Below are positions 18,041-26,492 of a DNA stretch of 57,592 bases, piece after piece. The position numbers and the translations under genes were made by a program. The first letter of the stretch is position 1; every line of letters begins with the position of its first letter. Source of the DNA: an uncultured Methylococcales bacterium (lineage in GTDB: Bacteria > Pseudomonadota > Gammaproteobacteria > Methylococcales > Methylomonadaceae); the NCBI GenBank assembly GCA_903902705.1, contig CAIUVX010000105.1, positions 1 to 57,592 on the forward strand. Reading direction: 5' to 3'. Below the pieces are notes generated by a model. That model had not been told where the DNA came from. It worked only from the letters and a program-made list of their open reading frames with translations, and did no database searches.

Positions 18041-18957
18041 AATAGAAATCTCTTAGTTATTAAAAATATCGAGCATGATATAGATTAATCGGGTTTTTGT
18101 CTGAAAAAAATGTATAGCATATCAAAGTTGACTGCTTGTGGTTTTAGCGTGTTGCCAACTCATTGGCAATTATTTTCGCTTGTTTCAACACAGTTTCAGT
18201 AGCGAGTTTCTGCATATCAGGTGGGTAGCCATATTGCTTCAACAACCTTTTGACGACAACCCTTAATCTGGCTCTCACGCTTTCCTTGTGCGTCCAATCA
18301 ATAGATGCGTTCTCACGGATTTTTTGCGTAAGAACAACGGCTAACTCGCGTAATTGTTCATGCTGTATCAGTGTTTTCGCACTGTCATTACTGGCAACGG
18401 CGGTATAAAACGCTAACGCTTTTTTTAAATCAGCGGCAATGCCTAGATAGTCCACCACTAAACCCGCTGGCTTATCCAAATAAACCCGCACACCCGCGCT
18501 ATGGCTTGCATCAGGTTATGTCCTTGCATCGGTTTATCAATGTACAAGGTGTGCAGACTGGGAGCATCAAAGCCTGTTAGCCACATATCACGAACAATCA
18601 CCAGCTTTAACTCGTCGTTATTATCCTTTATGCGCGTTGCCAATAGCCTACGTTGCTGTTTGGTGGTGTGATGTTTTGCCAGTTTGTAACCGTCCGATGA
18701 GGCGGCGGTCATGACAACCTTAATCACCCCCTTGTTTAACTCGTCTGAATGCCATTCGGGTTTGATTTTGATGATGGCCTCGTACAAATCAACCGCGATA
18801 CGGCGTGACATACTGACAATCATGCCTTTACCTGCAAATACTTCTTGCCGTGCTTCAAAGTAGCTAACAATGTCCTGAACGATATTATTTATACGCTGTT
18901 CACTGCCGATTAACGCCTCCATTTGCGTCCATTTCGCTTTGGCACGTTCAATCTCCT

Positions 18958-18980
18958 GTAGGGGTGCGTTGCACGCACCC
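18958..18980. repeat. RAYT-linked REP palindrome 1 (inside hsdR)
   Basis: GTAGGGGTGCG, then a short loop, then CGCACCC. It lies in the hsdR remnant at the edge of the deleted helicase region and encodes NKGACNAPL in the hsdR frame. Confidence 0.8.
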
Positions 18981-19015
18981 TTGTTGTAGTCACTGTTTTC
19001 ACTAATGTCGTCATT

Positions 19016-19039
19016 AGGGCGGATGCAATCCGCCCCTAC
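19016..19039. repeat. RAYT-linked REP palindrome 2 (inside hsdR, inverted)
   Basis: AGGGCGGATGCAATCCGCCC followed by CTAC, in the opposite orientation to copy 1 and 35 bp from it. In the hsdR frame it encodes GADCIRP. Confidence 0.8.
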
Positions 19040-19683
19040 GGTTTTCCACGCCATAAAACGGCTTAAATCTGCCGACAATGAACCCGCTTTCGCTTCTAGC
19101 CCATCGGAAATAATCAGCAAGGCGTTATAAGTAAACAGGCTAGGAATCGTGTGTTTGTAGGTGTCTAACTGTTGATAAGCGGCTTTAATCGTGGCGTTTT
19201 CATCGGTAGGATTTTTTAATTCAACCACCACCAACGGTAAGCCATTCACGAACAGCACTAAATCAGGGCGTTTGTTTTGTTGGTTCTCAATCACCGTGAA
19301 CTGATTGGCAACAATGAATTCGTTATTGTCGGGATTGGCAAAATCAAGCAACCACACTAAATCCCCGCGCTCTTGACTGTGTTGGTTATAACTGACTTTC
19401 ACGCCCTCGGTTAAAGCACGGTGAAAGGTTTCATTATTGGCTAAGGTATCGGGGGGATTGAATGCGGGTAATGTCTTTAACGGCTTGTTGTCTGGCAAGT
19501 TCTGGAATAGTGGGATTAATGCGCTTAACGGCGGCGGTTAAACGGTCAATCAATACCACTTCATCATAACGGCTACGCTCTGGATGCTTGCCGTCTGGGG
19601 CAATATCTGGGGCGTGGATATATTGATAGCCTAAGCGTTCAAATAATTTTATAGCGAAATCTTCAACGGCGGATTCGGTGAGT

Positions 19684-20202
19684 TTAGTCATAATATTTAT
19701 TTTCCTGCCATCGTAACGGATTGGTTTGAATATATTCTGCTATTTTTAAATAAGATTCTTCGTTACGGATAATATGTTCGTGATAATTACGTTGCCATAC
19801 GAGTAGATTAAAATTTTCATGTAATTGTCTAATTTGTTTAGTAACCGATGATTTATATCCCCGCACAATATCTCCAACCGTAGGGGCGCGTTGCACGCAC
19901 CCTTGTTGCTCCTGTTGCGCAGGTTCTTGAATACCCGTCATATTAATAATGCCATGTAAATGATTAGGCATAATAACGAATTCATCCGATATCACATTAG
20001 GGCGCATTTCGGCTGTTTTTTGCCATTCATTACGCGCAATAATTCCTGCGTTATTCAATAGCATTTCACCATTGATAATTTTTCCAAATAACGATTGTCG
20101 ATTATCTGTGCAAATAGTGATGAAATATAATCCCACCTGTGAATAATCGTATTTCTGCAACCGAATAGATTGGCGGTGATGAATATTTGGATTAAATGTC
20201 AT
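19684..20202 (-). CDS. REP-associated tyrosine transposase (RAYT, Y1/HUH family)
   Basis: The start at 20202 (M-T-F-N-P-N-I-H-H-R-Q-S-I-R-L) is preceded by an AGG-containing site; an in-frame ATG at 20274 begins inside REP-derived sequence. The 172-residue protein has the TnpA_REP pattern: YDYSQVGLYFITICT, the HUH metal-binding motif MPNHLHGI, WQRNYHEHIIRN, and the catalytic Tyr region YIQTNPLRW. It probably nicks and moves the adjacent REP palindromes through single-stranded DNA. A REP copy has inserted in its own frame (QQGCVQRAPTVG), so activity is uncertain. It separates hsdR from the MNT gene. Confidence 0.85.
   Translation of the reverse strand: MTFNPNIHHRQSIRLQKYDYSQVGLYFITICTDNRQSLFGKIINGEMLLNNAGIIARNEWQKTAEMRPNVISDEFVIMPNHLHGIINMTGIQEPAQQEQQGCVQRAPTVGDIVRGYKSSVTKQIRQLHENFNLLVWQRNYHEHIIRNEESYLKIAEYIQTNPLRWQENKYYD
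19879..19902. repeat. RAYT-linked REP palindrome 3 (inside the transposase gene)
   Basis: CGTAGGGGCGCGTTGCACGC followed by ACCC. It adds about ten residues to the transposase between the HUH motif and the Tyr region, without breaking the frame. Confidence 0.8.
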
Positions 20203-20237
20203 ATTGATACCTGAAATATTTTGTGTGCATATCCATC

Positions 20238-20261
20238 GTAGGGGCGCGTTGCACGCGCCCC
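20238..20261. repeat. RAYT-linked REP palindrome 4 (5' flank of the transposase)
   Basis: GTAGGGGCGCGTTGCACGCG followed by CCCC, 36 bp upstream of the transposase start at 20202. RAYT genes are usually flanked by their REPs. Confidence 0.8.
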
Positions 20262-20329
20262 CCTTGTTCCGCACGCTGTCATTATGGATTGCATAGAGGG
20301 TGGATGCAATGATGGGTGTATGTAATTAT

Positions 20330-20353
20330 AGGGCGGATGCAATCCGCCCCTAC
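20330..20353. repeat. RAYT-linked REP palindrome 5 (intergenic, inverted)
   Basis: AGGGCGGATGCAATCCGCCC followed by CTAC, in the opposite orientation to copy 4. Copies 4 and 5 form a head-to-head pair, as in bacterial interspersed mosaic elements. Confidence 0.8.
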
Positions 20354-20365
20354 ACCGCCACTCAC

Positions 20366-20704
20366 TCATAACTCAATCCTTGCCAAATTTTCAGCCTCTC
20401 TCAACACCACATAATTCCTCAAAATTTCCTGATGAAAACTGAGTGGCAACCGCGCCCAATCCCGCGCCTCAACCAAAATCGGAATATTTGATTCCCGCAC
20501 CGCCTCCAAAAAATCCTCTAATGCCATTATCGGAATCGGTTTTAAATCGGGCGAACGCAACACAATATCCAAATCGCTCGCCTCGTGCGCATCGCCCTTT
20601 ACCCGCGAACCATAAGCCCAAGCCGTCACATCGGGTAAATAATGGGCTAATAGCTGCACTAATTGCAGTCTGTCTTGCTCGCGTAAATAAAGTATCTGAC
20701 TCAT
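20366..20704 (-). CDS. MNT-type minimal nucleotidyltransferase (MntA-like antitoxin)
   Basis: The 112-residue protein has the minimal nucleotidyltransferase motif GSRVKGDAHEASDLDIVL (G-S-x plus D-x-D). Proteins of this kind pair with HEPN proteins. In characterised HEPN-MNT toxin-antitoxin systems the MNT partner AMPylates and silences the HEPN toxin. Its start overlaps the HEPN stop by 4 bp, so the pair is translationally coupled. Confidence 0.85.
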   Translation of the reverse strand: MSQILYLREQDRLQLVQLLAHYLPDVTAWAYGSRVKGDAHEASDLDIVLRSPDLKPIPIMALEDFLEAVRESNIPILVEARDWARLPLSFHQEILRNYVVLREAENLARIEL

Positions 20705-21120
20705 GGTTGATTTTTTATAACCTCATTAACACGGTACGCATCCTGAATAAATTGTGGCAACAACACCAGCGTATCATCGGCAAAACCCGCACCGTAATCA
20801 TGGGCGGTATCATTACGATTATCCCGATATTGTAACCAACGTTCAGCTTCTTCTAAATTAATTAATCCATGTTTGGCGGCATAACGAAATATATCTTTAA
20901 AATTCAACTGGTCAACTTGCTTAGAGCTGGCAAAATAAGGCTTTAAACATTTTTTTAATAATTTGCCCGTTTGTTCCAAAATAATTTCAAATTCTTTGAC
21001 ACACGCGGCGCGATAAATATCGTATAAATCATCATCACTTGTTAAGTGTTTTAAGGTAGTAAATGCCTTGTCTAAGGTGGCAATACAACGGGCATAATAA
21101 TCAGTATTTAATTGACTCAT
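20701..21120 (-). CDS. HEPN-domain protein (HI0074-like, partner of the MNT protein)
   Basis: The 139-residue all-helical protein resembles the HI0074/HEPN family (nucleotidyltransferase substrate-binding). It carries the RX4H motif R-N-D-T-A-H followed by DYG, typical of HEPN ribonuclease toxins. Its start overlaps the hsdM stop by 4 bp and its end overlaps the MNT start, giving a coupled hsdM-HEPN-MNT run. This is the position where hsdS usually lies. Likely the toxin of a toxin-antitoxin pair, or a cofactor of the nucleotidyltransferase. Confidence 0.83.
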   Translation of the reverse strand: MSQLNTDYYARCIATLDKAFTTLKHLTSDDDLYDIYRAACVKEFEIILEQTGKLLKKCLKPYFASSKQVDQLNFKDIFRYAAKHGLINLEEAERWLQYRDNRNDTAHDYGAGFADDTLVLLPQFIQDAYRVNEVIKNQP

Positions 21121-22676
21121 AACTTAATCCTTGCCAGATTTTCCATAATCGCTTTATTCAATTCGGCTTCTTCGTTTAACTGCGCGGCAAATTCGATTTT
21201 TAACGCACTAAATCGCTCGTTAAAATTAAAATCATCCTCTTCATCGGGTAAACCGACATAACGCCCTGCGGTTAGAACATAATCCAATTCTTTCACTCGT
21301 TCAATCGATGCTGAACAACAAAATCCTTTGATGTCCTCGTAGGGGCGGATTGCATCCGCCCTGCGCCAGTTGTGATAAGTCGCGGCGATTTGTTTTATAT
21401 CCGCTTCGGATAACTCACGCGTGCGGCGATTGATTAAATGCCCTAGGTTTCGCGCATCAATAAAAAGTATTTCGTTGGGACGGGAGTGCAAAGGCGGATG
21501 CAATCCGCCCCTACGATTACGACTCATAAACCATAACGCCGCTGGAATCTGGGTATTTAAAAACAATTTAGCGGGTAGATTAACGATGCAATCAATCACG
21601 TTGCCATCTTCAATCAAGGCACGGCGGATTTCACCCTCTCCGCTGGTTTTAGAAGTCAACGCGCCTTTTGATAACACTACGCCCGCTTGTCCATTGGGGG
21701 CTAGGTGATAGATGAAATGCTGTAACCACGCAAAGTTGGCATTACCCGCAGGGGGTGTGCCATATTGCCAACGACCATCACCGCGTAATAATTCCCCGCT
21801 CCAGTCGCTGACGTTAAACGGTGGATTAGCAATAATAAAATCGGCTTTTAAGTCTTTGTGCGCGTCGTTTAAAAATGAGCCTTCGTTGTTCCATTTCACT
21901 TGTGAGCTATCAATGCCCCGAATGGCAAGGTTCATTTTGGCTAAATGCCAAGTGGTTTGGTTGCTTTCTTGTCCGTAAATAGAAATATCATCTAGCCGTC
22001 CTTGATGCTCTTGGATAAACTTTTCCGACTGCACGAACATACCACCCGAACCACAACACGGGTCAAATACCCGCCCTTTGTAGGGTTCAAGCATATTAAC
22101 CAACAATTCAACAATACTGCGCGGTGTATAGAACTGCCCGCCCTGTTTGCCTTCGGCTAAGGCAAATTCGCCTAAAAAATACTCGAAAACATGACCTAAA
22201 ACATCGGCACTACGCGATTTTGCATCACCCAGCGCAATATTGGCGATTAAATCAATCAAGCCGCCTAAACTGGTGGGATCAAGATTTGATTTAGCAAAGC
22301 CTTTGGGCAAAACGCCGCCTTTAAGCGCGGTGTTTTCATGTTCGATAACATCCATTGCCGTATCAACCAAAGTGCCGATATTGGGCTGTTTAGCGTGAGC
22401 TTGTAAAAACGACCATCGTGCTTCTTGTGGCACGAAAAAGATATTTTCGGCTTGGTATTCGTCGCGGTCTTCTGGGGCTGCCCCTGCATACTCGCCTTCA
22501 CCTTGTACCAGTTTGGCATGATGTTCTTCAAACGAATCTGAAATGTACTTGAGAAAAATTAAACCCAATACAACGTGCTTGTATTCGGCTGCATCAATGT
22601 TTTTGCGCAATTTATCAGCGGCTTTCCAGAGTTGTTTTTCTAACGGTTCTTCGTTGGTGGGTTTTACTTTTGCCAT
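21117..22676 (-). CDS. hsdM: Type I restriction-modification DNA methyltransferase subunit M
   Basis: The 519-residue protein has the N-terminal helical HsdM domain ([20 protein letters not shown]), SAM motif [12 protein letters not shown] and adenine-methyltransferase motif IV IANPPF. It appears intact. Two REP copies sit inside the frame near the C-terminal part: one encodes GGLHPPLHS between SRNRR and the [13 protein letters not shown] motif, the other encodes RADAIRPYE before DIKGFC. Both fall in loops that vary in relatives. With no hsdS in the window and hsdR broken, target recognition cannot be assembled from local genes. Confidence 0.9.
   Translation of the reverse strand: MAKVKPTNEEPLEKQLWKAADKLRKNIDAAEYKHVVLGLIFLKYISDSFEEHHAKLVQGEGEYAGAAPEDRDEYQAENIFFVPQEARWSFLQAHAKQPNIGTLVDTAMDVIEHENTALKGGVLPKGFAKSNLDPTSLGGLIDLIANIALGDAKSRSADVLGHVFEYFLGEFALAEGKQGGQFYTPRSIVELLVNMLEPYKGRVFDPCCGSGGMFVQSEKFIQEHQGRLDDISIYGQESNQTTWHLAKMNLAIRGIDSSQVKWNNEGSFLNDAHKDLKADFIIANPPFNVSDWSGELLRGDGRWQYGTPPAGNANFAWLQHFIYHLAPNGQAGVVLSKGALTSKTSGEGEIRRALIEDGNVIDCIVNLPAKLFLNTQIPAALWFMSRNRRGGLHPPLHSRPNEILFIDARNLGHLINRRTRELSEADIKQIAATYHNWRRADAIRPYEDIKGFCCSASIERVKELDYVLTAGRYVGLPDEEDDFNFNERFSALKIEFAAQLNEEAELNKAIMENLARIKL
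21339..21362. repeat. RAYT-linked REP palindrome 6 (inside hsdM)
   Basis: GTAGGGGCGGATTGCATCCG followed by CCCT. It adds R-A-D-A-I-R-P-Y-E to HsdM in frame. Confidence 0.8.
21491..21514. repeat. RAYT-linked REP palindrome 7 (inside hsdM, inverted)
   Basis: AAGGCGGATGCAATCCGCCC followed by CTAC. It adds G-G-L-H-P-P-L-H-S to HsdM in frame, in the opposite orientation to copy 6. Confidence 0.8.
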
Positions 22677-22704
22677 GTTGGTTTTGATTTGTGTGCTTCT
22701 TGCA

Positions 22705-22735
22705 TAAAAAAACCCGCATTGTAGCGGGTTTGGAT
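22705..22735 (-). terminator. Rho-independent terminator downstream of the mtdB pair
   Basis: Read on the minus strand: stem AACCCGCTAC / ATGCGGGTT followed by a run of T. It lies about 100 bp past the mtdB stop at 22838 and just upstream of hsdM, separating the two units. Confidence 0.8.
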
Positions 22736-22837
22736 TAGCACGATAAGATGGGCTGAGGGTCGAAGTTTATCAATCACGACAGATGATGCTCACTTGCGTC
22801 AGTCCATCCTATTTTCGTGCTTTTCGTAGACAAGTCG

Positions 22838-23743
22838 TTAAACTAATTCTCTGGCTTTATCAAACGCTTGTCGAAAATCCAGATACAACGGTTTGTCGGT
22901 TGTCAGCATCAGTTTTAGCATTTCATGTTGTAGCTGATATTTGACATTGCCGACGGCTAACGCGCCAACACCAACCGCGTTTGGCGCATTAATTGCATGA
23001 ATTAATGGTACGCCCCGATCATTACGCTTAATACCTTCTATGCCCATAGGCGGTACGGCGTTAACATCACCCGCGACTTTTAATTGCGTAGCTGATTTTA
23101 ATACTGTGGCATTTAATACCTGAATACCTGCTTTAGCGGCACAGAAAATAATATCAACATTGGCACACACTTTGGCTTTTTCAGCATCATTGCTGGCAAC
23201 AGCGGCTTTGAGTGTGCTACTGAAACGACGGTTATACGCATTCGCCACGTCTTGCGCGGTATTTATGGATAGATGATCGACTAATGCGGTGTCTGCACCC
23301 GCCAAAGAAGCAATAATGCCCGTGGCAAGTCCGACTGGACCCGTGCCACCAAACACTAAGGCAGTGCAATCTTTGAGTTCTTTTCCATGTTTGGTTTTTA
23401 ATTCTTTTTCCACACACGCCACTAACGCAGCAGCAGTGGTAAATGCGCCACTAGGATCAGCAAATACTGAAACTTCAAACGGTGGCACCATCGCCTGTTG
23501 GCAAGTGGTCAGCATATCCATTGCCAAGGCTAAATCACGCCCGCCGATAAAAATCCCCGTGAGTTTAACGCCACTAGGGCCGCGTGAAAAAATCGCATCC
23601 TGCGTTAATCCATAAACACTGTCTAGTTTGACGTTGCTATAAGGCATCAATACGTCAAACCCTGCATCCATTGCCATATTAATGTCGAATGGACTGTTGT
23701 TGGGCATGGGGTCTAGCATGTGCAGAATACTGCGTTTTTTCAT
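22838..23743 (-). CDS. mtdB: Methylene-tetrahydromethanopterin dehydrogenase (MtdB-like), second copy
   Basis: The 301-residue protein matches MtdB across its length: SPFDINMAMDAGFD, QDAIFSR, TGIFIGGRD, VFADPSGAFTTAA, nucleotide-binding GGTGPVG (132-138), and DVNAVPPMGI. It oxidises methylene-H4MPT to methenyl-H4MPT in the cytoplasm during formaldehyde oxidation. It is a diverged paralogue of the gene 44 bp upstream. At the end of the second Rossmann strand it has Val-Asp-His (155-157), where the other copy has Ile-Gly-Arg; an acidic residue there usually favours NAD over NADP. That preference is inference. Both copies look intact. Confidence 0.88.
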   Translation of the reverse strand: MKKRSILHMLDPMPNNSPFDINMAMDAGFDVLMPYSNVKLDSVYGLTQDAIFSRGPSGVKLTGIFIGGRDLALAMDMLTTCQQAMVPPFEVSVFADPSGAFTTAAALVACVEKELKTKHGKELKDCTALVFGGTGPVGLATGIIASLAGADTALVDHLSINTAQDVANAYNRRFSSTLKAAVASNDAEKAKVCANVDIIFCAAKAGIQVLNATVLKSATQLKVAGDVNAVPPMGIEGIKRNDRGVPLIHAINAPNAVGVGALAVGNVKYQLQHEMLKLMLTTDKPLYLDFRQAFDKARELV

Positions 23744-23787
23744 GATAATTCCTCTGTGTTAAGTACGGGGAAGCATAAATTAAAAGC

Positions 23788-24696
23788 TCAATATTTTGCT
23801 TTAATGTAGTCTCTGGCAACCGAAAATGCGTGTTCAAAATGCAAATAAACGGGCTTGTCACTGTTGATCATTTGTTTTAACAATAGGCTTTGTGCTTGAT
23901 ATTTCACATTACCAATGGCTAACGCGCCGATACCGACCGCCCCACTATTAGAGCCTTCAATAGGCGTGCCATTATGAAACGCATCGACACCTGCAATCCC
24001 AGCTGGGGGTACAGCATTGACATCTGCGGCGACTTTCAATTGTGAGGCAGAAGCAATTAATACCGCGCTTAATAATTCAATGCCTGCCGCGCCTGTGGCA
24101 AATACTACGTCAGCAGTTTTAATGTACTCGGCTTTATCAGCATCTGCGCCCGCAGTAATGTTGATTTTGCCCTCGCCAAATTCGTTGTTACATAAGTCAG
24201 CAATATTTTGCGCTCTGTCGAGTTGACGACCAATGATTCGCACATTAGCCCCTGCTTGTGCGGCAATGACAGCTGCCACTTGACCCACTGGGCCTGTACC
24301 ACCCAACGCGAGAATATTTTTTCCTTCCAGCGTGGTATTAAATTTAGTGACTAATTCATACTCTACCGCCGCTACCATACCCGCTGCGGTGGTAAATGCA
24401 CCGCTAGGATCAGCAAATACTGAGACTTCAAACGGCGGAATCATAGATCGTTTAGCAATTTTTAACATATCCATTGCTTGCTTGGTATCACGCCCGCCGA
24501 TAAAAATCCCCGTGCGTCTTAAATTTTTGGCACTACGCGAAAAAATTGCATCTTGCACTAAACCTTGCACTTCGCTAGGTTCAACATTGGTATAAGCTAA
24601 TGCTGAAACCCAGCCTGCATCCAATGCCATATTGACATCAAAAGGGCTTAAGTTTTTGGCAGTGGTTAGCATGTGTAAAATAAATTGTTTTTCCAT
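23788..24696 (-). CDS. mtdB: Methylene-tetrahydromethanopterin dehydrogenase (MtdB-like), first copy
   Basis: The 302-residue protein aligns with the downstream copy from end to end (SPFDVNMALDAGW, QDAIFSR, FADPSGAFTTAAG, GGTGPVGQVAA, ADVNAVPPAGI). The loop after the second beta strand reads IIGRQLDRAQ (154-163), resembling the NADP-binding GRKLDKAQ of MtdA enzymes, so this copy is probably NADP-dependent. It is transcribed with the second copy (44-bp gap). It supplies methenyl-H4MPT formation in the pathway that starts with Fae, encoded at 54552. Confidence 0.88.
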   Translation of the reverse strand: MEKQFILHMLTTAKNLSPFDVNMALDAGWVSALAYTNVEPSEVQGLVQDAIFSRSAKNLRRTGIFIGGRDTKQAMDMLKIAKRSMIPPFEVSVFADPSGAFTTAAGMVAAVEYELVTKFNTTLEGKNILALGGTGPVGQVAAVIAAQAGANVRIIGRQLDRAQNIADLCNNEFGEGKINITAGADADKAEYIKTADVVFATGAAGIELLSAVLIASASQLKVAADVNAVPPAGIAGVDAFHNGTPIEGSNSGAVGIGALAIGNVKYQAQSLLLKQMINSDKPVYLHFEHAFSVARDYIKAKY

Positions 24697-24801
24697 GTTA
24701 GTTCCTGATAAAGAATTTGTTTGCCAAGTATAAAGAACGCATTCAGTTATGTCATTACTTCACTGTAGCTTGAGTTAGCTGTGAGCTTATCGAGGTAAAT
24801 A

Positions 24802-24827
24802 TTGGGTTACGCTATCGCCTAACCCAA
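24802..24827. terminator. Hairpin downstream of the DUF5765 gene
   Basis: Stem TTGGGTTA / TAACCCAA with a 10-base loop, 10 bp past the stop at 24837. It has only a weak T-rich tail. Confidence 0.5.
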
Positions 24828-24836
24828 CCGACGGTT

Positions 24837-25589
24837 TTACAGTGAATCACTGATTGTCGTGTGATAAAACGGCCATTTTTTAACGTGTAAATATTTTCTA
24901 ATCGGGGTTTTAATCACCGAAACGCACAAGGCAATAGAAAACAAACACCAAACAGCGGCGTACTCGTTAGGGTCGTCAGTGGTTACATCAGAAATCCAAG
25001 GACCAATTAAATAATGAAAACCGACAAAACGGTATGAGCCATACATCAGCGGCATATAAAACGCCACTAGAATATAAGTAAACGCGTGTAAGCCCCAATT
25101 AAAACCGAACAGCCATTCGACAGGATGAGACATCAATCCATTCAACGGCATTTGCCAAGCGATATGCCACAAGCCAGAGGTTGAACAGATGCTAGGGCCA
25201 CAAAAACCTTCTGTGCCGATAACACAGGTTCCTGCCCACGCAAACGGATACATTTTCACCATCATTGCCACCGTACCGATAGCGCAGATGGTATAAACAT
25301 AAGTACGAATTTTTAATTTGACGCTTTCAGGAATGAAATACATCGCCACCATATTGACGAAAAACGGCTGAAAGGCAACGTGCAAATACCCAAACAGCGT
25401 GAGTATCTGATTATTGGGATTGTCGCATAAATCGATATAAACATAGGTGAATGCCTGCAATAATTCCATTAAGGCAAAATAAGTCAACGGAATCCAAAGT
25501 TCCTTAGACTCTCCCTTTAAAGCCACATAAGCTGCGGTACTTAAGCCAACCACAGCCAACACCCCAGACGCTTCTCCACTCCAACACAT
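24837..25589 (-). CDS. DUF5765-type multi-pass membrane protein
   Basis: The 250-residue protein starts with MCWSGEAS and has about seven hydrophobic segments. Characteristic stretches are FALMELLQAFTYVYIDLC and LTLFGYLHVAFQPFFVNM, with several conserved Cys (TCVIGTEGFCGPSICSTSG) and His residues. I match it from memory to the DUF5765 family, of unknown function. It lies upstream of the mtdB pair on the same strand, but with a 140-bp gap and a hairpin between them, so co-transcription is doubtful. Confidence 0.7.
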   Translation of the reverse strand: MCWSGEASGVLAVVGLSTAAYVALKGESKELWIPLTYFALMELLQAFTYVYIDLCDNPNNQILTLFGYLHVAFQPFFVNMVAMYFIPESVKLKIRTYVYTICAIGTVAMMVKMYPFAWAGTCVIGTEGFCGPSICSTSGLWHIAWQMPLNGLMSHPVEWLFGFNWGLHAFTYILVAFYMPLMYGSYRFVGFHYLIGPWISDVTTDDPNEYAAVWCLFSIALCVSVIKTPIRKYLHVKKWPFYHTTISDSL

Positions 25590-25735
25590 TAACAGCTCCT
25601 CCTCTTGTCATTATTATAAATAGCGATAATTTGCACTCAGCAAACCTAGGCTATTGTATTACAAGTAGGAATTGATTGCGCAAAAGTGGGAGGGTTGAGT
25701 GATAACAGGAGGTGATTTTAATGGATGAATTCGTT

Positions 25736-26464
25736 TTAAATATAGATTGCCGCCATTTGTCGCCAGTGCTTAGCACTATGCGCTCTGCCATTCCATACAA
25801 TTAATTGATGATTAATACCTTTACTGTGCAGAATTGAACTTAATTGCTGGTTATTATGCAAAAAGGGGTCTTCATTACCGATAGTTAATATAATATCCAT
25901 TGCTCTTAGACTGTTTAAGCGCGAATCGCAGTCCAGATTAGGCAAAAAGTGACTAGGGGTATGAAAATAAATATCATCGTTATAAAAACCATCTAGCAAA
26001 TTATGAAAACTTTCAACGGCAAGAGTAAGATCATAACGCCCTGAAAAGGCGACCAATTTTTTAAACAAATGCGGATGACGCAATACGATATTGACCGCAT
26101 GAAACGCTCCCAGACTTGAGCCATGCGCAATCACACAATCATGCGGATTCTTGCTAGCCATAAAGGGAAACACTTCGTTCAAAATGTAGGATTCAAAGGC
26201 GATATGGCGTTGAATACGCCCCGATGGATGCGCCCAACTACAATAAAAACTTTCATTGTCAATGCTGTCCACACAATACAATTGAAGATGACCTTGCTCT
26301 ATTTTGTCCTTTAAGGTCTTTACCATACCTATGTTTTCGTACTCATAAAATCGACTTCTGCGCGTCGGAAAAACCAGAACTTTTGCCCCTGCATGACCGA
26401 ATACCAATAATTCCATATTGCGTTGTAATCTTTCGCTCCACCATTTGTGATATTCTCGATTCAT
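25736..26464 (-). CDS. Putative esterase (alpha/beta hydrolase, PF00756-like)
   Basis: The 242-residue protein begins M-N-R-E-Y-H-K-W-W-S, followed by GHAGAKVLVFPTRRSRFYEYE. It has a nucleophile elbow H-G-S-S-L-G-A (second Ser), a following FSGRYD motif and a C-terminal NGRAHSAKHW holding the likely catalytic His. There is no signal peptide, so it is cytoplasmic. Substrate unknown. It is followed 28 bp upstream by another hydrolase on the same strand, so the two may form a small operon. Confidence 0.78.
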   Translation of the reverse strand: MNREYHKWWSERLQRNMELLVFGHAGAKVLVFPTRRSRFYEYENIGMVKTLKDKIEQGHLQLYCVDSIDNESFYCSWAHPSGRIQRHIAFESYILNEVFPFMASKNPHDCVIAHGSSLGAFHAVNIVLRHPHLFKKLVAFSGRYDLTLAVESFHNLLDGFYNDDIYFHTPSHFLPNLDCDSRLNSLRAMDIILTIGNEDPFLHNNQQLSSILHSKGINHQLIVWNGRAHSAKHWRQMAAIYI

Positions 26465-26492
26465 TTAATTGTCAGTCTCTTAGCTTATAAAG

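Larger units (their letters stand above)
18144..19691 (-). pseudogene. hsdR: Type I restriction endonuclease subunit R, degraded
   Basis: Three frames together spell a shortened HsdR. The N-terminus (19691 to about 19450) carries L-T-E-S-A-V-E-D-F-A. It shifts frame at a run of six G at 19451-19456, and the PDTLANNETFH part continues in the next frame. The nuclease region PDLVLFVNGLPLVVVELKNP is present. After F-M-A-W-K-T-V the whole first helicase half, including Walker A and the DEAH box, is missing. The sequence resumes at ERAKAKWTQMEAL, with two REP elements (19016-19039, 18958-18980) at the junction. A second frameshift near 18490 splits QAIARV from RVYLDKPAGLVVDY. Restriction activity must be lost. 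Confidence 0.85.

Noticed and set aside
18958-21514. CRISPR-like array of short GC-rich repeats
   Set aside because: Spacing is irregular (tens to hundreds of bases), orientation alternates, each unit is a palindrome inside or beside genes, and a RAYT gene is present. They are REPs.
22838-24696. One of the two dehydrogenases being MtdA rather than MtdB
   Set aside because: Both have the MtdB-type SPFD(V/I)NMA start and DVNAVPP(A/M)GI segment. Only the coenzyme loop of the first copy resembles MtdA.
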